Shown in pieces: positions 1-6,165 of a stretch of 8,424 nucleotides of DNA. The position numbers and the translations under genes are program-made. The notes under the pieces were generated by a model. The model was given only the letters and a program-made list of their open reading frames with translations. It ran no database searches and was not told the origin of the DNA. The first letter of the stretch is position 1. Each line of letters begins with the position of its first letter. This DNA is from JBPEWY01 sp052032225 (GTDB lineage Bacteria > Bacteroidota > Bacteroidia > Flavobacteriales > Flavobacteriaceae). The DNA lies in contig JBPEWY010000073.1 in the NCBI GenBank assembly GCA_052032225.1, positions 1 through 8,424 on the forward strand, in the 5' to 3' direction.

Positions 1-811
1 CACCACCTATCTGATCGTAAATACCGCCATTAGCCATTTTGGTAAGCGTTAGGTTTACATGATTTAACAAAGCACTATCTTGAGTTTGGTATGCATAACG
101 AAGTAGAAAACTATAGTTAGAAGGCATCATAAATTTTGGAGCACCTTTAGTACCACCATACACGGTATCTAAACGAGATTGCCATTTTGTAAGAGCACTA
201 TCTATTTCTTGTTTGGTAAATGAGGGTTTGTTGGGGTTTACAGCAACCATGTCTAACTGCTTAATTCCTTTTTCAAGATTAGTTGCATATTCCAATACTT
301 TTTCGGGGTTTTCTGTATAAACTTTTTGGAGCTCTTTTAACACATTTAACCAATCTTCTTTTTTAAAGTAAGTGCCGCCCCAAAAAGGTCTTCCGTCCGG
401 TAATGTTACAACATTTAATGGCCACCCTCCAGAACCTGTCATAAGCTGTACAGCATTCATATAAACTTGGTCTATGTCCGGGCGTTCTTCTCTATCTACT
501 TTTATACAAACAAAATGCTTGTTCATAAAAGCAGCTACTTCTTCATCTTCAAAACTTTCTTTTTCCATTACATGACACCAATGGCATGCAGCATAACCAA
601 TACTTACTATAATGGGTTTATTTTCTTTTTTTGCTTGTTCTAAAGCATCTTTCCCCCAAGGTTGCCAATTAACAGGGTTATGGGCATGTTGAAGTAAATA
701 TGGGCTGGTTTCGTTTACCAGTTTGTTGGTGTATTTGTGCTTCATTTCAGTGTTACAACTAAAAAATAAAATTAATAAGATAATAGAGGCAGTAATTTTT
801 AAGATGTTCAT
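1..811 (-). CDS. DUF255 / YyaL-type thioredoxin-fold lipoprotein, 5' part (runs off left edge)
   Basis: The first 270 residues of a protein of the DUF255 (YyaL, SPATA20-like) family, whose members are usually about 600-700 residues, so more than half lies beyond the window. Residues 1-18 form a hydrophobic signal ending in LFFSC, a relaxed Bacteroidota-type lipobox, so Cys19 is the probable lipidated residue and the protein is probably membrane-anchored outside the cytoplasm. Family hallmarks follow: SPYLLQHAHNPVNW (36-49), W52, the thioredoxin-like site CHWC (Cys76-Cys79) and the ESFED segment just after it. The last residues before the edge, MANGGIYDQIGG, match the start of the glycosidase-like alpha/alpha barrel part of the family. 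The biochemical role of the family is not settled; a redox or thiol-related function is inferred from the CxxC. The start is the ATG directly before the signal peptide. A terminator for the upstream dodecin gene lies only a few bases before it, so expression needs read-through or a promoter further upstream. The family call is firm; lipidation is inferred. Confidence 0.9.
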   Translation of the reverse strand, partial: MNILKITASIILLILFFSCNTEMKHKYTNKLVNETSPYLLQHAHNPVNWQPWGKDALEQAKKENKPIIVSIGYAACHWCHVMEKESFEDEEVAAFMNKHFVCIKVDREERPDIDQVYMNAVQLMTGSGGWPLNVVTLPDGRPFWGGTYFKKEDWLNVLKELQKVYTENPEKVLEYATNLEKGIKQLDMVAVNPNKPSFTKQEIDSALTKWQSRLDTVYGGTKGAPKFMMPSNYSFLLRYAYQTQDSALLNHVNLTLTKMANGGIYDQIGG

Positions 812-817
812 ATTTGT

Positions 818-846
818 AATAAAAAAGCACCCTCACAAAGGGTGCT
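818..846 (-). terminator. Intrinsic terminator of the dodecin gene
   Basis: Read on the minus strand, an 8-bp perfect stem AGCACCCT/AGGGTGCT with a 5-base loop is followed directly by a run of T (TTTTTT, 826-821). It lies about 21 bases after the dodecin stop. It also sits within about 15 bases of the ATG of the DUF255 gene, so it would fall in the leader of any transcript reaching that gene from upstream. Confidence 0.85.
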
Positions 847-867
847 AAGTATTTTTAAAGGGTTAAA

Positions 868-1068
868 TTAATCTACTTCAAATGTAATTTTTACATTAAC
901 TCTATACTCGTCTATTTCTCCATTGCTTACGGTAACGCTTTGTTCGTTAACATAAGCAGAACGAATATTTTTTATGGTCTTTGATGCTTCTTTTACTGCT
1001 TTTTTTGTAGCATCTTCCCAACTTTCCTTAGAATTTGCTAAGATTTCTATTACTTTTAAAACGGCCAT
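868..1068 (-). CDS. Dodecin family protein
   Basis: A 66-residue protein with the full length and layout of dodecins, small beta-alpha-beta-beta proteins that assemble into hollow dodecamers binding flavin or related ligands and acting as cytoplasmic flavin buffers. Visible family features are the VIEILANS first strand, the helix of about residues 16-31 (SWEDATKKAVKEASKT), the NIRSAYV strand and the closing EYRVNVKITFEV strand. In flavin-binding archaeal and halophilic dodecins a Trp stacks on the isoalloxazine ring just after the NIR/HLR segment. Here that position is Ser37 or Ala38 and the only Trp is Trp17 in the helix, so flavin binding of the classic type is uncertain. It may belong to the dodecin branch described as calcium- or CoA-associated. 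The gene is read in the same direction as the NifU-like gene 81 bp upstream and ends in a strong terminator. A weak -7-like TAAATTTA lies on the minus strand at 1099-1092. A perfect 12-bp inverted repeat flanks its leader. Confidence 0.92.
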   Translation of the reverse strand: MAVLKVIEILANSKESWEDATKKAVKEASKTIKNIRSAYVNEQSVTVSNGEIDEYRVNVKITFEVD

Positions 1069-1070
1069 AA

Positions 1071-1130
1071 CGATATATTTTTGGTTACAGTTAAATTTAC
1101 TTTTTTTATTGCAGTTTTAAAAATATATCG
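1071..1130 (-). repeat. 12-bp inverted repeat in the dodecin leader
   Basis: CGATATATTTTT at 1071-1082 and AAAAATATATCG at 1119-1130 are exact reverse complements, 36 bases apart. On the minus-strand transcript the second arm ends two bases before the dodecin ATG, so the fold would occlude the translation start. The stem is almost all A/T, hence weak. It could instead be an operator, or trim the end of the NifU-like transcript. Confidence 0.55.
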
Positions 1131-1149
1131 CGGTAAACTTAATAGCTAT

Positions 1150-2046
1150 TTAACCATTAATAGCAACTACTTCAGAAATCTTATTTCCCATCATGTTTTT
1201 AAGCATGGTTTCTATACCGTTTTTTAATGTAATGGTAGATGATGGACAGCCACTACAAGCCCCTTGTAATACTACTTCTACGGTTTTGGTTTCTTGATTG
1301 TACGATTTAAACATAATGTTACCACCATCGCTGGCAACAGCCGGTTTTACATACTCATCTAAAATAGCAATAATCTCTTTAGAGGTTTCATCTTGTGGTT
1401 CTTTAGATGAATTAAGTTGCTCTGTTTTAGTCTGGTTAGAGTAGATAGCTTCTGTTACAACTTCTTTTCCATCGGCTAAAAAGGCTCTAATATGTTCTCT
1501 GAGCTCCATTGTAACATCGGTCCACTCAACTATATCATATTTAGTAATAGACAAGTAGTTTTCGTCTATAAAAACCTCTTTTACAAATGGAAAATGAAAA
1601 AGAGATTGCGCCAAAGGAGAATGTTTGGCTTCTTCAATATTTTTAAATTCAAAAACTTGCGGAACAATCTTTTTGTTCACTACAAACTTCATAACTGTTG
1701 GGTTAGGTGTACTCTCTGCATACACAGTTATAGGAGTTTGTTTTTTAGCAGTTTCTTCTAAAACTATAGGTTTTCCGGCATTTAGATAGGCTTGTATTTG
1801 TTGAGCTACTTCATCTTGCACATCTGGCCACTCTACAATATTATAGCGCTCTATGGCTATAAAATTCCCCGAAATAAAAACGGTTTTAACAAAGGGTAAA
1901 TAAAACAATTGTTGTGCTAAAGGAGAGTTTTTAGCTTCGTCAATATTTTTATATTCGTAGCTTTGTTTTGTAAGAAATTTATTAGCTTCAAACTTAATAA
2001 TTGTCGGGTTTTGAGTAGCTTTTATAGAAATTGTAAGGGTGTCCAT
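1150..2046 (-). CDS. NifU-like (Nfu) iron-sulfur cluster carrier with tandem N-terminal domains
   Basis: A 298-residue protein with three domains. Residues about 1-98 and 105-200 are two copies of the Nfu N-terminal domain (Scaffold protein Nfu/NifU N). Each contains NPT-[IV]-[IM]-KF, the NI-[DE]-EAK-x-SPLAQ segment, PFVK and IVEW-x-DV. Residues about 221-298 are the NifU C-terminal domain with the cluster-binding motif CSGC (Cys264, Cys267) in GACSGCPSS. Nfu proteins receive or assemble an Fe-S cluster between two such CxxC motifs of a dimer and pass it to apo-enzymes in the cytoplasm. Most Nfu proteins have one N-domain; the doubled form at about 300 residues is, from memory, typical of Flavobacteriia. 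The ATG is preceded by a -7 box TATTTTTG at 2069-2062, 15 bases upstream. No suf or isc genes are in the window, so it is probably transcribed alone or with dodecin. Confidence 0.93.
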   Translation of the reverse strand: MDTLTISIKATQNPTIIKFEANKFLTKQSYEYKNIDEAKNSPLAQQLFYLPFVKTVFISGNFIAIERYNIVEWPDVQDEVAQQIQAYLNAGKPIVLEETAKKQTPITVYAESTPNPTVMKFVVNKKIVPQVFEFKNIEEAKHSPLAQSLFHFPFVKEVFIDENYLSITKYDIVEWTDVTMELREHIRAFLADGKEVVTEAIYSNQTKTEQLNSSKEPQDETSKEIIAILDEYVKPAVASDGGNIMFKSYNQETKTVEVVLQGACSGCPSSTITLKNGIETMLKNMMGNKISEVVAING

Positions 2047-2061
2047 TTATCGAATTTTTCG

Positions 2062-2069
2062 CAAAAATA
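2062..2069 (-). promoter_or_regulatory. -7 box of the NifU-like gene
   Basis: Minus-strand TATTTTTG matches the Bacteroidota -7 consensus TAnnTTTG exactly and is followed by CG, as is the box upstream of fabD. It lies 15 bases before the ATG, implying a very short leader. No clear TTG/TTTG -33 element is visible at the usual spacing. Confidence 0.6.
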
Positions 2070-2092
2070 CGAAACAAAACCGATGTAATTTC

Positions 2093-2100
2093 TATATTTG
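2093..2100 (+). promoter_or_regulatory. -7 box of the T9SS substrate / PorP operon
   Basis: TATATTTG matches TAnnTTTG exactly. It ends 21 bases before the ATG at 2122. The TTG at 2098, an in-frame alternative start, is part of this box, which argues against its use. The -33 element is not obvious. It points away from the minus-strand box 23 bases to the left, so the two form a divergent pair. Confidence 0.6.
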
Positions 2101-2121
2101 ATATGCCCTTTAATCAAAACC

Positions 2122-4488
2122 ATGAGAAAAAACTACTTTCTCTTCATATTGCTATGTGCTTTCTTTAACCTCAAAGCGCAAATAACTGTAACCGACAATA
2201 CACATTCTGTACAACAGTTGGTAGAGCAGGTTTTGGTTAATTCTACATGCGCACAAACATCTAATTACAGTAGTTTTACCGGTACAGCGCAAGGGTTCAA
2301 CGGGATAGGTTATTTTGAAAGAAATAGCGCCGATTTTCCCTTTGAGAGTGGTATTGTTTTAAGTACCGGAAAAGCAATTGATGCTATTGGACCTAACGAA
2401 ACAGATTTAAGCTCAGGAAATGCTGCTTGGGCAGGTGATACAGATTTGCAAACTATTACAGGCACAACAAGCACTTTTAATGCATCGTACATACAGTTTG
2501 ACTTTGTGCCGTTGGCAAATACAATGAGCTTTGATTTTATTTTTGCTTCAGAAGAGTATATGCCCAATTTTCAATGTAAATTTTCTGATGTATTTGCATT
2601 TATATTGACTGATTCTCACGGGGTTTCTAGAAATTTAGCCGTAATTCCGGGAACAAATACACCAATAAAAGTAACTACAGTTCACGGTGCTTTAACTGAA
2701 GGAGATTGTCAAGAGCCTATAAACGAAGAATATTTTGATACGTATAACGACCCTATTTTATCGGCAACTAATTATAACGGACAAACTGTACCGTTAACTG
2801 CAAGTGCAGAGGTAATCCCGGGAGAAACTTATACCATAAAATTAGTTATAGCAGATGATATTGATTGGAATTTTGATTCTGCTGTTTTTCTTGCTGCAGG
2901 TAGTTTTAACATTACAGGTAGCTTAGGAGAAGACAGAACAATAGCTAACGGGAACCCATTGTGTAACGGTGAAACCTTGGTTTTAGACACCGGAACAGAT
3001 GGCTCAGGGACATATGAATGGAAAAGAAACGGTATTGTACTATCAAGCGAAACAGCAAGCACGTTAACAGTTACTCAACCGGGTACATACCAGGTAAACT
3101 TTACACTGGGCAATGGTTGTCAAGGATCAGACGAAATAATTATAGAATATACCGGAGGACCAACACTTGCTACATTACCTGAAATTGTGCAATGTGAAGC
3201 AGATTCTGATGGTAAAGAATGGTTTGATTTATCTGATGTAACGTCAGATCTCACTTCAGACAGTTCGGTTACTGTAGCTTTCTACGAGTCGGCAGCCGAT
3301 GTAACTGCACAAACACCAATAGCTAACACTACCAACTATCAGAACAAAACAAACCCTCAAACCCTAATTGTAGAAGCAACTTCTGAGTATGGTTGTAAAA
3401 GTTATACCAATATTACATTACGAGTGGCTACATTCCCAAGAATAAACTTTTCGCCAAGTTCACTTGTAGTTTGTGATTCAGATTTTGATGGTATCGCTAT
3501 GTTTGATTTAACCAGCAAAGAAAATGAAATTATAAATGGGCAAAATAATGTTGCGCTATCATACTTTACAACCAGAGATGGAGCAGCAGAAAACGACAGC
3601 TCTAAACAAATAATTAACTCTGTAAGTTATACTAATACAACAGCATTTTCAGAAACAATTTATGTTAGAGCAGAAGCACAGACAACAAATTGCTTTTACA
3701 TTTTGCCATTACAATTGCAAGTAAACTTACCTCCAAAAGCTACTTTGCAAGAGCAATATTTTGTGTGTTTAGACGAATATAATATGCCAATTTCCGGGAA
3801 TACAGTTTTAGATACCGGTTTACAAAATACAGATTATACTTTTGAGTGGTATAACGGAGCGCAAGTAAATGCTAATAATTTAATAGTTGGAGCTACTGAA
3901 AGCACCTATCAAACTTCTATAACCGGTCACTACACTGTTAGGGTAATAGATAATGTTTCTTTATGCGAAAAAACATTCACTACAGAAATTATACCTGCAT
4001 ATCCGGCACAAGATTTTAATGCAGTCGTTACATCAAAAGCATTTTCAGGTAGTCAAGTAATAGAAGCAACAGTTACAGGTAATGGGTCTTATGTGTTTTC
4101 TTTAAATGGAGGCGCTCCTCAAGAGTCAGGAATTTTTACTAATGTTCCACCGGGAGAGCACGTTGTAACTGTATCAGATACTCAAGGGTGTAGTAGCCAA
4201 TCTATAACTGTAATGGTAATAGATTTTCAGAGGTTTTTTACACCAAATGGAGACGGTGTAAATGATTATTGGGATATTTTTAAAGGGTTAGATGTTCCGG
4301 ACGACGCTATTGTTTATATATTTGACAAGTTTGGAAAACTATTAAAACAACTAACAAAGCATACTAAAGGCTGGGATGGAACGTTTAATGGTATAAGCTT
4401 ACCATCCAGTGATTACTGGTTTAGTATAGTGTATACAGAAGATAATGTTAAAAAAGAAATTAAGGGGCATTTTACCCTTAAACGATAA
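2122..4488 (+). CDS. T9SS type B secreted protein with choice-of-anchor L domain
   Basis: A 788-residue exported protein, probably surface-exposed. Residues 1-19 are a Sec signal peptide ending LKA before Gln20. Residues about 21-262 form a choice-of-anchor L domain with the typical FDFVPL, FDFIFASEEY (137-146) and DVFAFILTD segments. About 265-344 is Ig/PKD-like (GTYEWKRNG, GTYQVNF). About 355-437 and 448-535 are two related modules, each opening with a Cys-Asp-rich motif (CEADSDG...FDL; CDSDFDG...FDL). A further Ig-like part follows, then an SprB-repeat-like segment (SYVFSLNGG, VVTVSDTQGC). Residues about 706-788 are the T9SS type B C-terminal sorting domain (FTPNGDGVNDYW, KFGKLLKQL, GWDGTFNG, SDYWF, GHFTLKR). 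Type B domains direct export by the T9SS, usually with an SprF-like partner, and the next gene encodes such a protein. The ligand or exact surface role cannot be read from the sequence. The start chosen is the ATG before the signal peptide, not the TTG at 2098. Confidence 0.93.
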   Translation: MRKNYFLFILLCAFFNLKAQITVTDNTHSVQQLVEQVLVNSTCAQTSNYSSFTGTAQGFNGIGYFERNSADFPFESGIVLSTGKAIDAIGPNETDLSSGNAAWAGDTDLQTITGTTSTFNASYIQFDFVPLANTMSFDFIFASEEYMPNFQCKFSDVFAFILTDSHGVSRNLAVIPGTNTPIKVTTVHGALTEGDCQEPINEEYFDTYNDPILSATNYNGQTVPLTASAEVIPGETYTIKLVIADDIDWNFDSAVFLAAGSFNITGSLGEDRTIANGNPLCNGETLVLDTGTDGSGTYEWKRNGIVLSSETASTLTVTQPGTYQVNFTLGNGCQGSDEIIIEYTGGPTLATLPEIVQCEADSDGKEWFDLSDVTSDLTSDSSVTVAFYESAADVTAQTPIANTTNYQNKTNPQTLIVEATSEYGCKSYTNITLRVATFPRINFSPSSLVVCDSDFDGIAMFDLTSKENEIINGQNNVALSYFTTRDGAAENDSSKQIINSVSYTNTTAFSETIYVRAEAQTTNCFYILPLQLQVNLPPKATLQEQYFVCLDEYNMPISGNTVLDTGLQNTDYTFEWYNGAQVNANNLIVGATESTYQTSITGHYTVRVIDNVSLCEKTFTTEIIPAYPAQDFNAVVTSKAFSGSQVIEATVTGNGSYVFSLNGGAPQESGIFTNVPPGEHVVTVSDTQGCSSQSITVMVIDFQRFFTPNGDGVNDYWDIFKGLDVPDDAIVYIFDKFGKLLKQLTKHTKGWDGTFNGISLPSSDYWFSIVYTEDNVKKEIKGHFTLKR

Positions 4489-4491
4489 TTT

Positions 4492-5460
4492 ATGACCAAG
4501 TTTAAAATTGCAGCCCTGTTCTCCCTACTTGTCTCCAGCTTTAGTTTTTCGCAAGAAGGACTTCCGGTGTATTTTGATTATCTGTCTGATAATTATTACC
4601 TAATACATCCGGCAATGGCAGGTGCCGGCAGAGGGGGTAAAATTAGGCTTACAGCCAGAAAACAATGGTTTGATGTAGATAGAGCTCCCAGTTTACAAAC
4701 ATTAAACGGGCACGTGCGCATTAACGATAGAAGTGGTGCAGGAATTATACTGTTTAACGACAGAAATGGGTATCACTCACAAGCCGGCTTTAAACTAACC
4801 TATGCACATCATTTAATGTTTTCAGATGAACGTGCCTTAAACCAACTATCTTTCGGGTTAAGCGCCGGAATGATACAAAGTAGTTTAGACGAATCAGATT
4901 TTATTTCTATCATACCCGATGCAGCAATATCCGGGGCAGATAATACCGTTAGCTATTTCAATGTAGATTTAGGAGTATCGTACCATTTCTTAGAATTTTA
5001 CGCACATCTTACAGTTAAAAACCTATTAGGTAGTGGTAGAGATCTATACACTGCACAAGAATTTGATAATTTAAGAAGATATTTAGCTTCTGTAGGATAC
5101 GTTTTTGGTAGGCAAGAATGGCAAATAGAGCCTTCAATTTTATTTCAGCTAACAGAATTTACCGAAGAAAAAGCAGCAGATTTCAATATTAAAGTTTACA
5201 GAGACGTAGCTTTTGGTAAAGTTTGGGGTGGTTTATCGTACAGAAGAAGCTTCGACGGCCCACCAGAATTAAACGAACTACAATTATTTACACCCATTTT
5301 AGGCGTAAACGTAAAAAACTTCATGTTTGCCTACACCTATTCATATCAAACAGGAGATATAAGGTTTGATGATGGTGGCTTTCATCAAATAACAATAGGG
5401 TACGATTTTCTTCAACCGGAAAAACGTTACGATTGTAAATGCCCGGCTGTTAATTACTAA
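4492..5460 (+). CDS. PorP/SprF-family type IX secretion outer-membrane protein
   Basis: A 322-residue protein with a signal peptide (residues 1-20, ending SFS before Gln21) and the PorP/SprF family start LPVYFDYLSDNYYLIHPAMAG. This is followed by alternating beta-strand segments with aromatic belts typical of an outer-membrane barrel, such as GFKLTYAHHLMF, YFNVDLGVSYHF, WGGLSYRRSF and FMFAYTYSYQTG. It ends with a strand, ITIGYDF, and a short Cys-containing tail, CKCPAVNY. In Flavobacterium johnsoniae SprF is needed for secretion or attachment of the type B substrate SprB, and SprF-like genes typically lie just downstream of type B substrate genes. Here only 3 bp separate the two genes, so they are almost certainly co-transcribed and this protein is inferred to serve the preceding substrate. 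It is probably not the core PorP of the secretion machine, since no porK/L/M/N-type genes are nearby. No clear terminator follows. Confidence 0.92.
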   Translation: MTKFKIAALFSLLVSSFSFSQEGLPVYFDYLSDNYYLIHPAMAGAGRGGKIRLTARKQWFDVDRAPSLQTLNGHVRINDRSGAGIILFNDRNGYHSQAGFKLTYAHHLMFSDERALNQLSFGLSAGMIQSSLDESDFISIIPDAAISGADNTVSYFNVDLGVSYHFLEFYAHLTVKNLLGSGRDLYTAQEFDNLRRYLASVGYVFGRQEWQIEPSILFQLTEFTEEKAADFNIKVYRDVAFGKVWGGLSYRRSFDGPPELNELQLFTPILGVNVKNFMFAYTYSYQTGDIRFDDGGFHQITIGYDFLQPEKRYDCKCPAVNY

Positions 5461-5532
5461 TTTATCTTACCACAAGTATAGCCTATTTTTTTGCTACATT
5501 GCACCATCAACTTTTTTTAATACTTTATACAG

Positions 5533-6045
5533 ATGATTATTAAAAAAGTAAATGGTAAAGAACCACAATTTGGTGAAGATTGTTTTATTGCAGATAATGC
5601 AACCGTTGTAGGAGATGTTATAATGGGCAATCAGTGCAGCATATGGTTTAATGCCGTAGTGAGAGGAGATGTACACTATATAAAAATGGGAAACAAAGTA
5701 AACGTGCAAGATGGTGCAGTTATACATGGCACTTACCAAAAAGCACCTACAACCATAGGCAACAACGTTTCTATAGGGCATAATGCAATAGTGCACGGGT
5801 GTACCATTCATGATAATGTGTTAATAGGTATGGGCGCAATCGTTATGGATAATTGTGTAGTAGAATCAAACTCAATCATAGCTGCAGGTGCTGTTGTACC
5901 TCAAAATACGCATATTCCTTCCGGTACTATTTTTGGTGGAGTTCCGGCAAAAAAACTTAAAGATATAAGTAAAGAACTAACCGAAGGAGAAATAAACCGT
6001 ATCGCAAACAACTACGTGTTGTATTCAAGCTGGTTTAAAGATTAG
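5533..6045 (+). CDS. Gamma-class carbonic anhydrase-like hexapeptide-repeat protein
   Basis: A 170-residue left-handed beta-helix protein, the full length of the YrdA/PaaY/gamma-carbonic anhydrase family. Imperfect hexapeptide turns run from about residue 18 to 138 and a C-terminal helix follows (about 143-162). The zinc ligands of archaeal Cam map to His65 (VIHG), His83 (IGHNA) and His88 (IVHGC). Arg43 and Asp45 in VVRGD and Gln59 in NVQDG, all part of the Cam active site, are also present. The acidic loop glutamate of Cam that helps proton transfer is not present after RGD (Val46 follows), as in CamH-like members. Reversible CO2 hydration in the cytoplasm is therefore possible but not certain; many family members have no proven activity. 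The 72-bp gap after the PorP-like gene holds only weak promoter candidates (TACATTGC at 5495-5502), so both read-through and an own promoter are possible. The TAG stop touches the structured element that follows. Confidence 0.9.
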   Translation: MIIKKVNGKEPQFGEDCFIADNATVVGDVIMGNQCSIWFNAVVRGDVHYIKMGNKVNVQDGAVIHGTYQKAPTTIGNNVSIGHNAIVHGCTIHDNVLIGMGAIVMDNCVVESNSIIAAGAVVPQNTHIPSGTIFGGVPAKKLKDISKELTEGEINRIANNYVLYSSWFKD

Positions 6046-6108
6046 GGTGTTCCGGCAAAGCCGTCGGGCTTTACGCGCTACACGGTAGCTTGCTTCAATC
6101 CCTAACAC
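6045..6108. repeat. Compact two-hairpin element, probable dispersed flavobacterial repeat
   Basis: A GC-richer stretch in an otherwise AT-rich gap. It starts GGGTGTTCC (its first G is the last base of the preceding TAG stop) and ends CAATCCCTAACAC, so its ends contain the inverted pair GTGTT (6047-6051) and AACAC (6104-6108). Inside are two perfect hairpins: AAAGCC/GGCTTT around GTCG (6057-6072) and GCTAC/GTAGC around ACG (6077-6089). The segments GTCGGGCTTT and CTTCAATCCCTAAC resemble, from memory, a short intergenic repeat found many times in flavobacterial genomes. The window holds a single copy, so repetition is not shown here. It has no T tract, so it is not a standard terminator, though it could protect or end the upstream mRNA. 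Confidence 0.6.
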
Positions 6109-6138
6109 AAAACTTTCCTAAAAGCAATTAATAATTGT

Positions 6139-6146
6139 TATTTTTG
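6139..6146 (+). promoter_or_regulatory. -7 box of fabD
   Basis: TATTTTTG, followed by CG, is an exact TAnnTTTG match ending 19 bases before the fabD ATG and identical in its first ten bases to the box upstream of the NifU-like gene. TTTC at 6114-6117, 21 bases upstream, could serve as a poor -33 element. Confidence 0.65.
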
Positions 6147-6165
6147 CGCAAACAAAACGCAATAT

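Noticed and set aside
1492..1761. Plus-strand open frame opposite the NifU-like gene
   Set aside because: It lies wholly inside a well-conserved gene on the other strand and has a low-complexity translation without domains.
2098..2121. TTG start adding eight residues to the T9SS type B substrate
   Set aside because: The TTG is part of the -7 box TATATTTG, and the extension would put a non-typical stretch before a normal signal peptide. The ATG at 2122 begins it cleanly.
2310..3062. Two minus-strand open frames opposite the anchor L protein
   Set aside because: They are antisense to a clear domain-containing gene and their translations show no recognisable protein features.
5484..5502. Promoter for the carbonic anhydrase-like gene (TATTTTTTTG or TACATTGC)
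   Set aside because: Neither matches TAnnTTTG exactly (spacing off by two bases, or one T missing), so it was not listed as a feature.
5494..5811. Minus-strand open frame rich in Cys, Tyr and Ile opposite the carbonic anhydrase-like gene
   Set aside because: It overlaps the conserved hexapeptide protein; the odd composition comes from reading its codons backwards.
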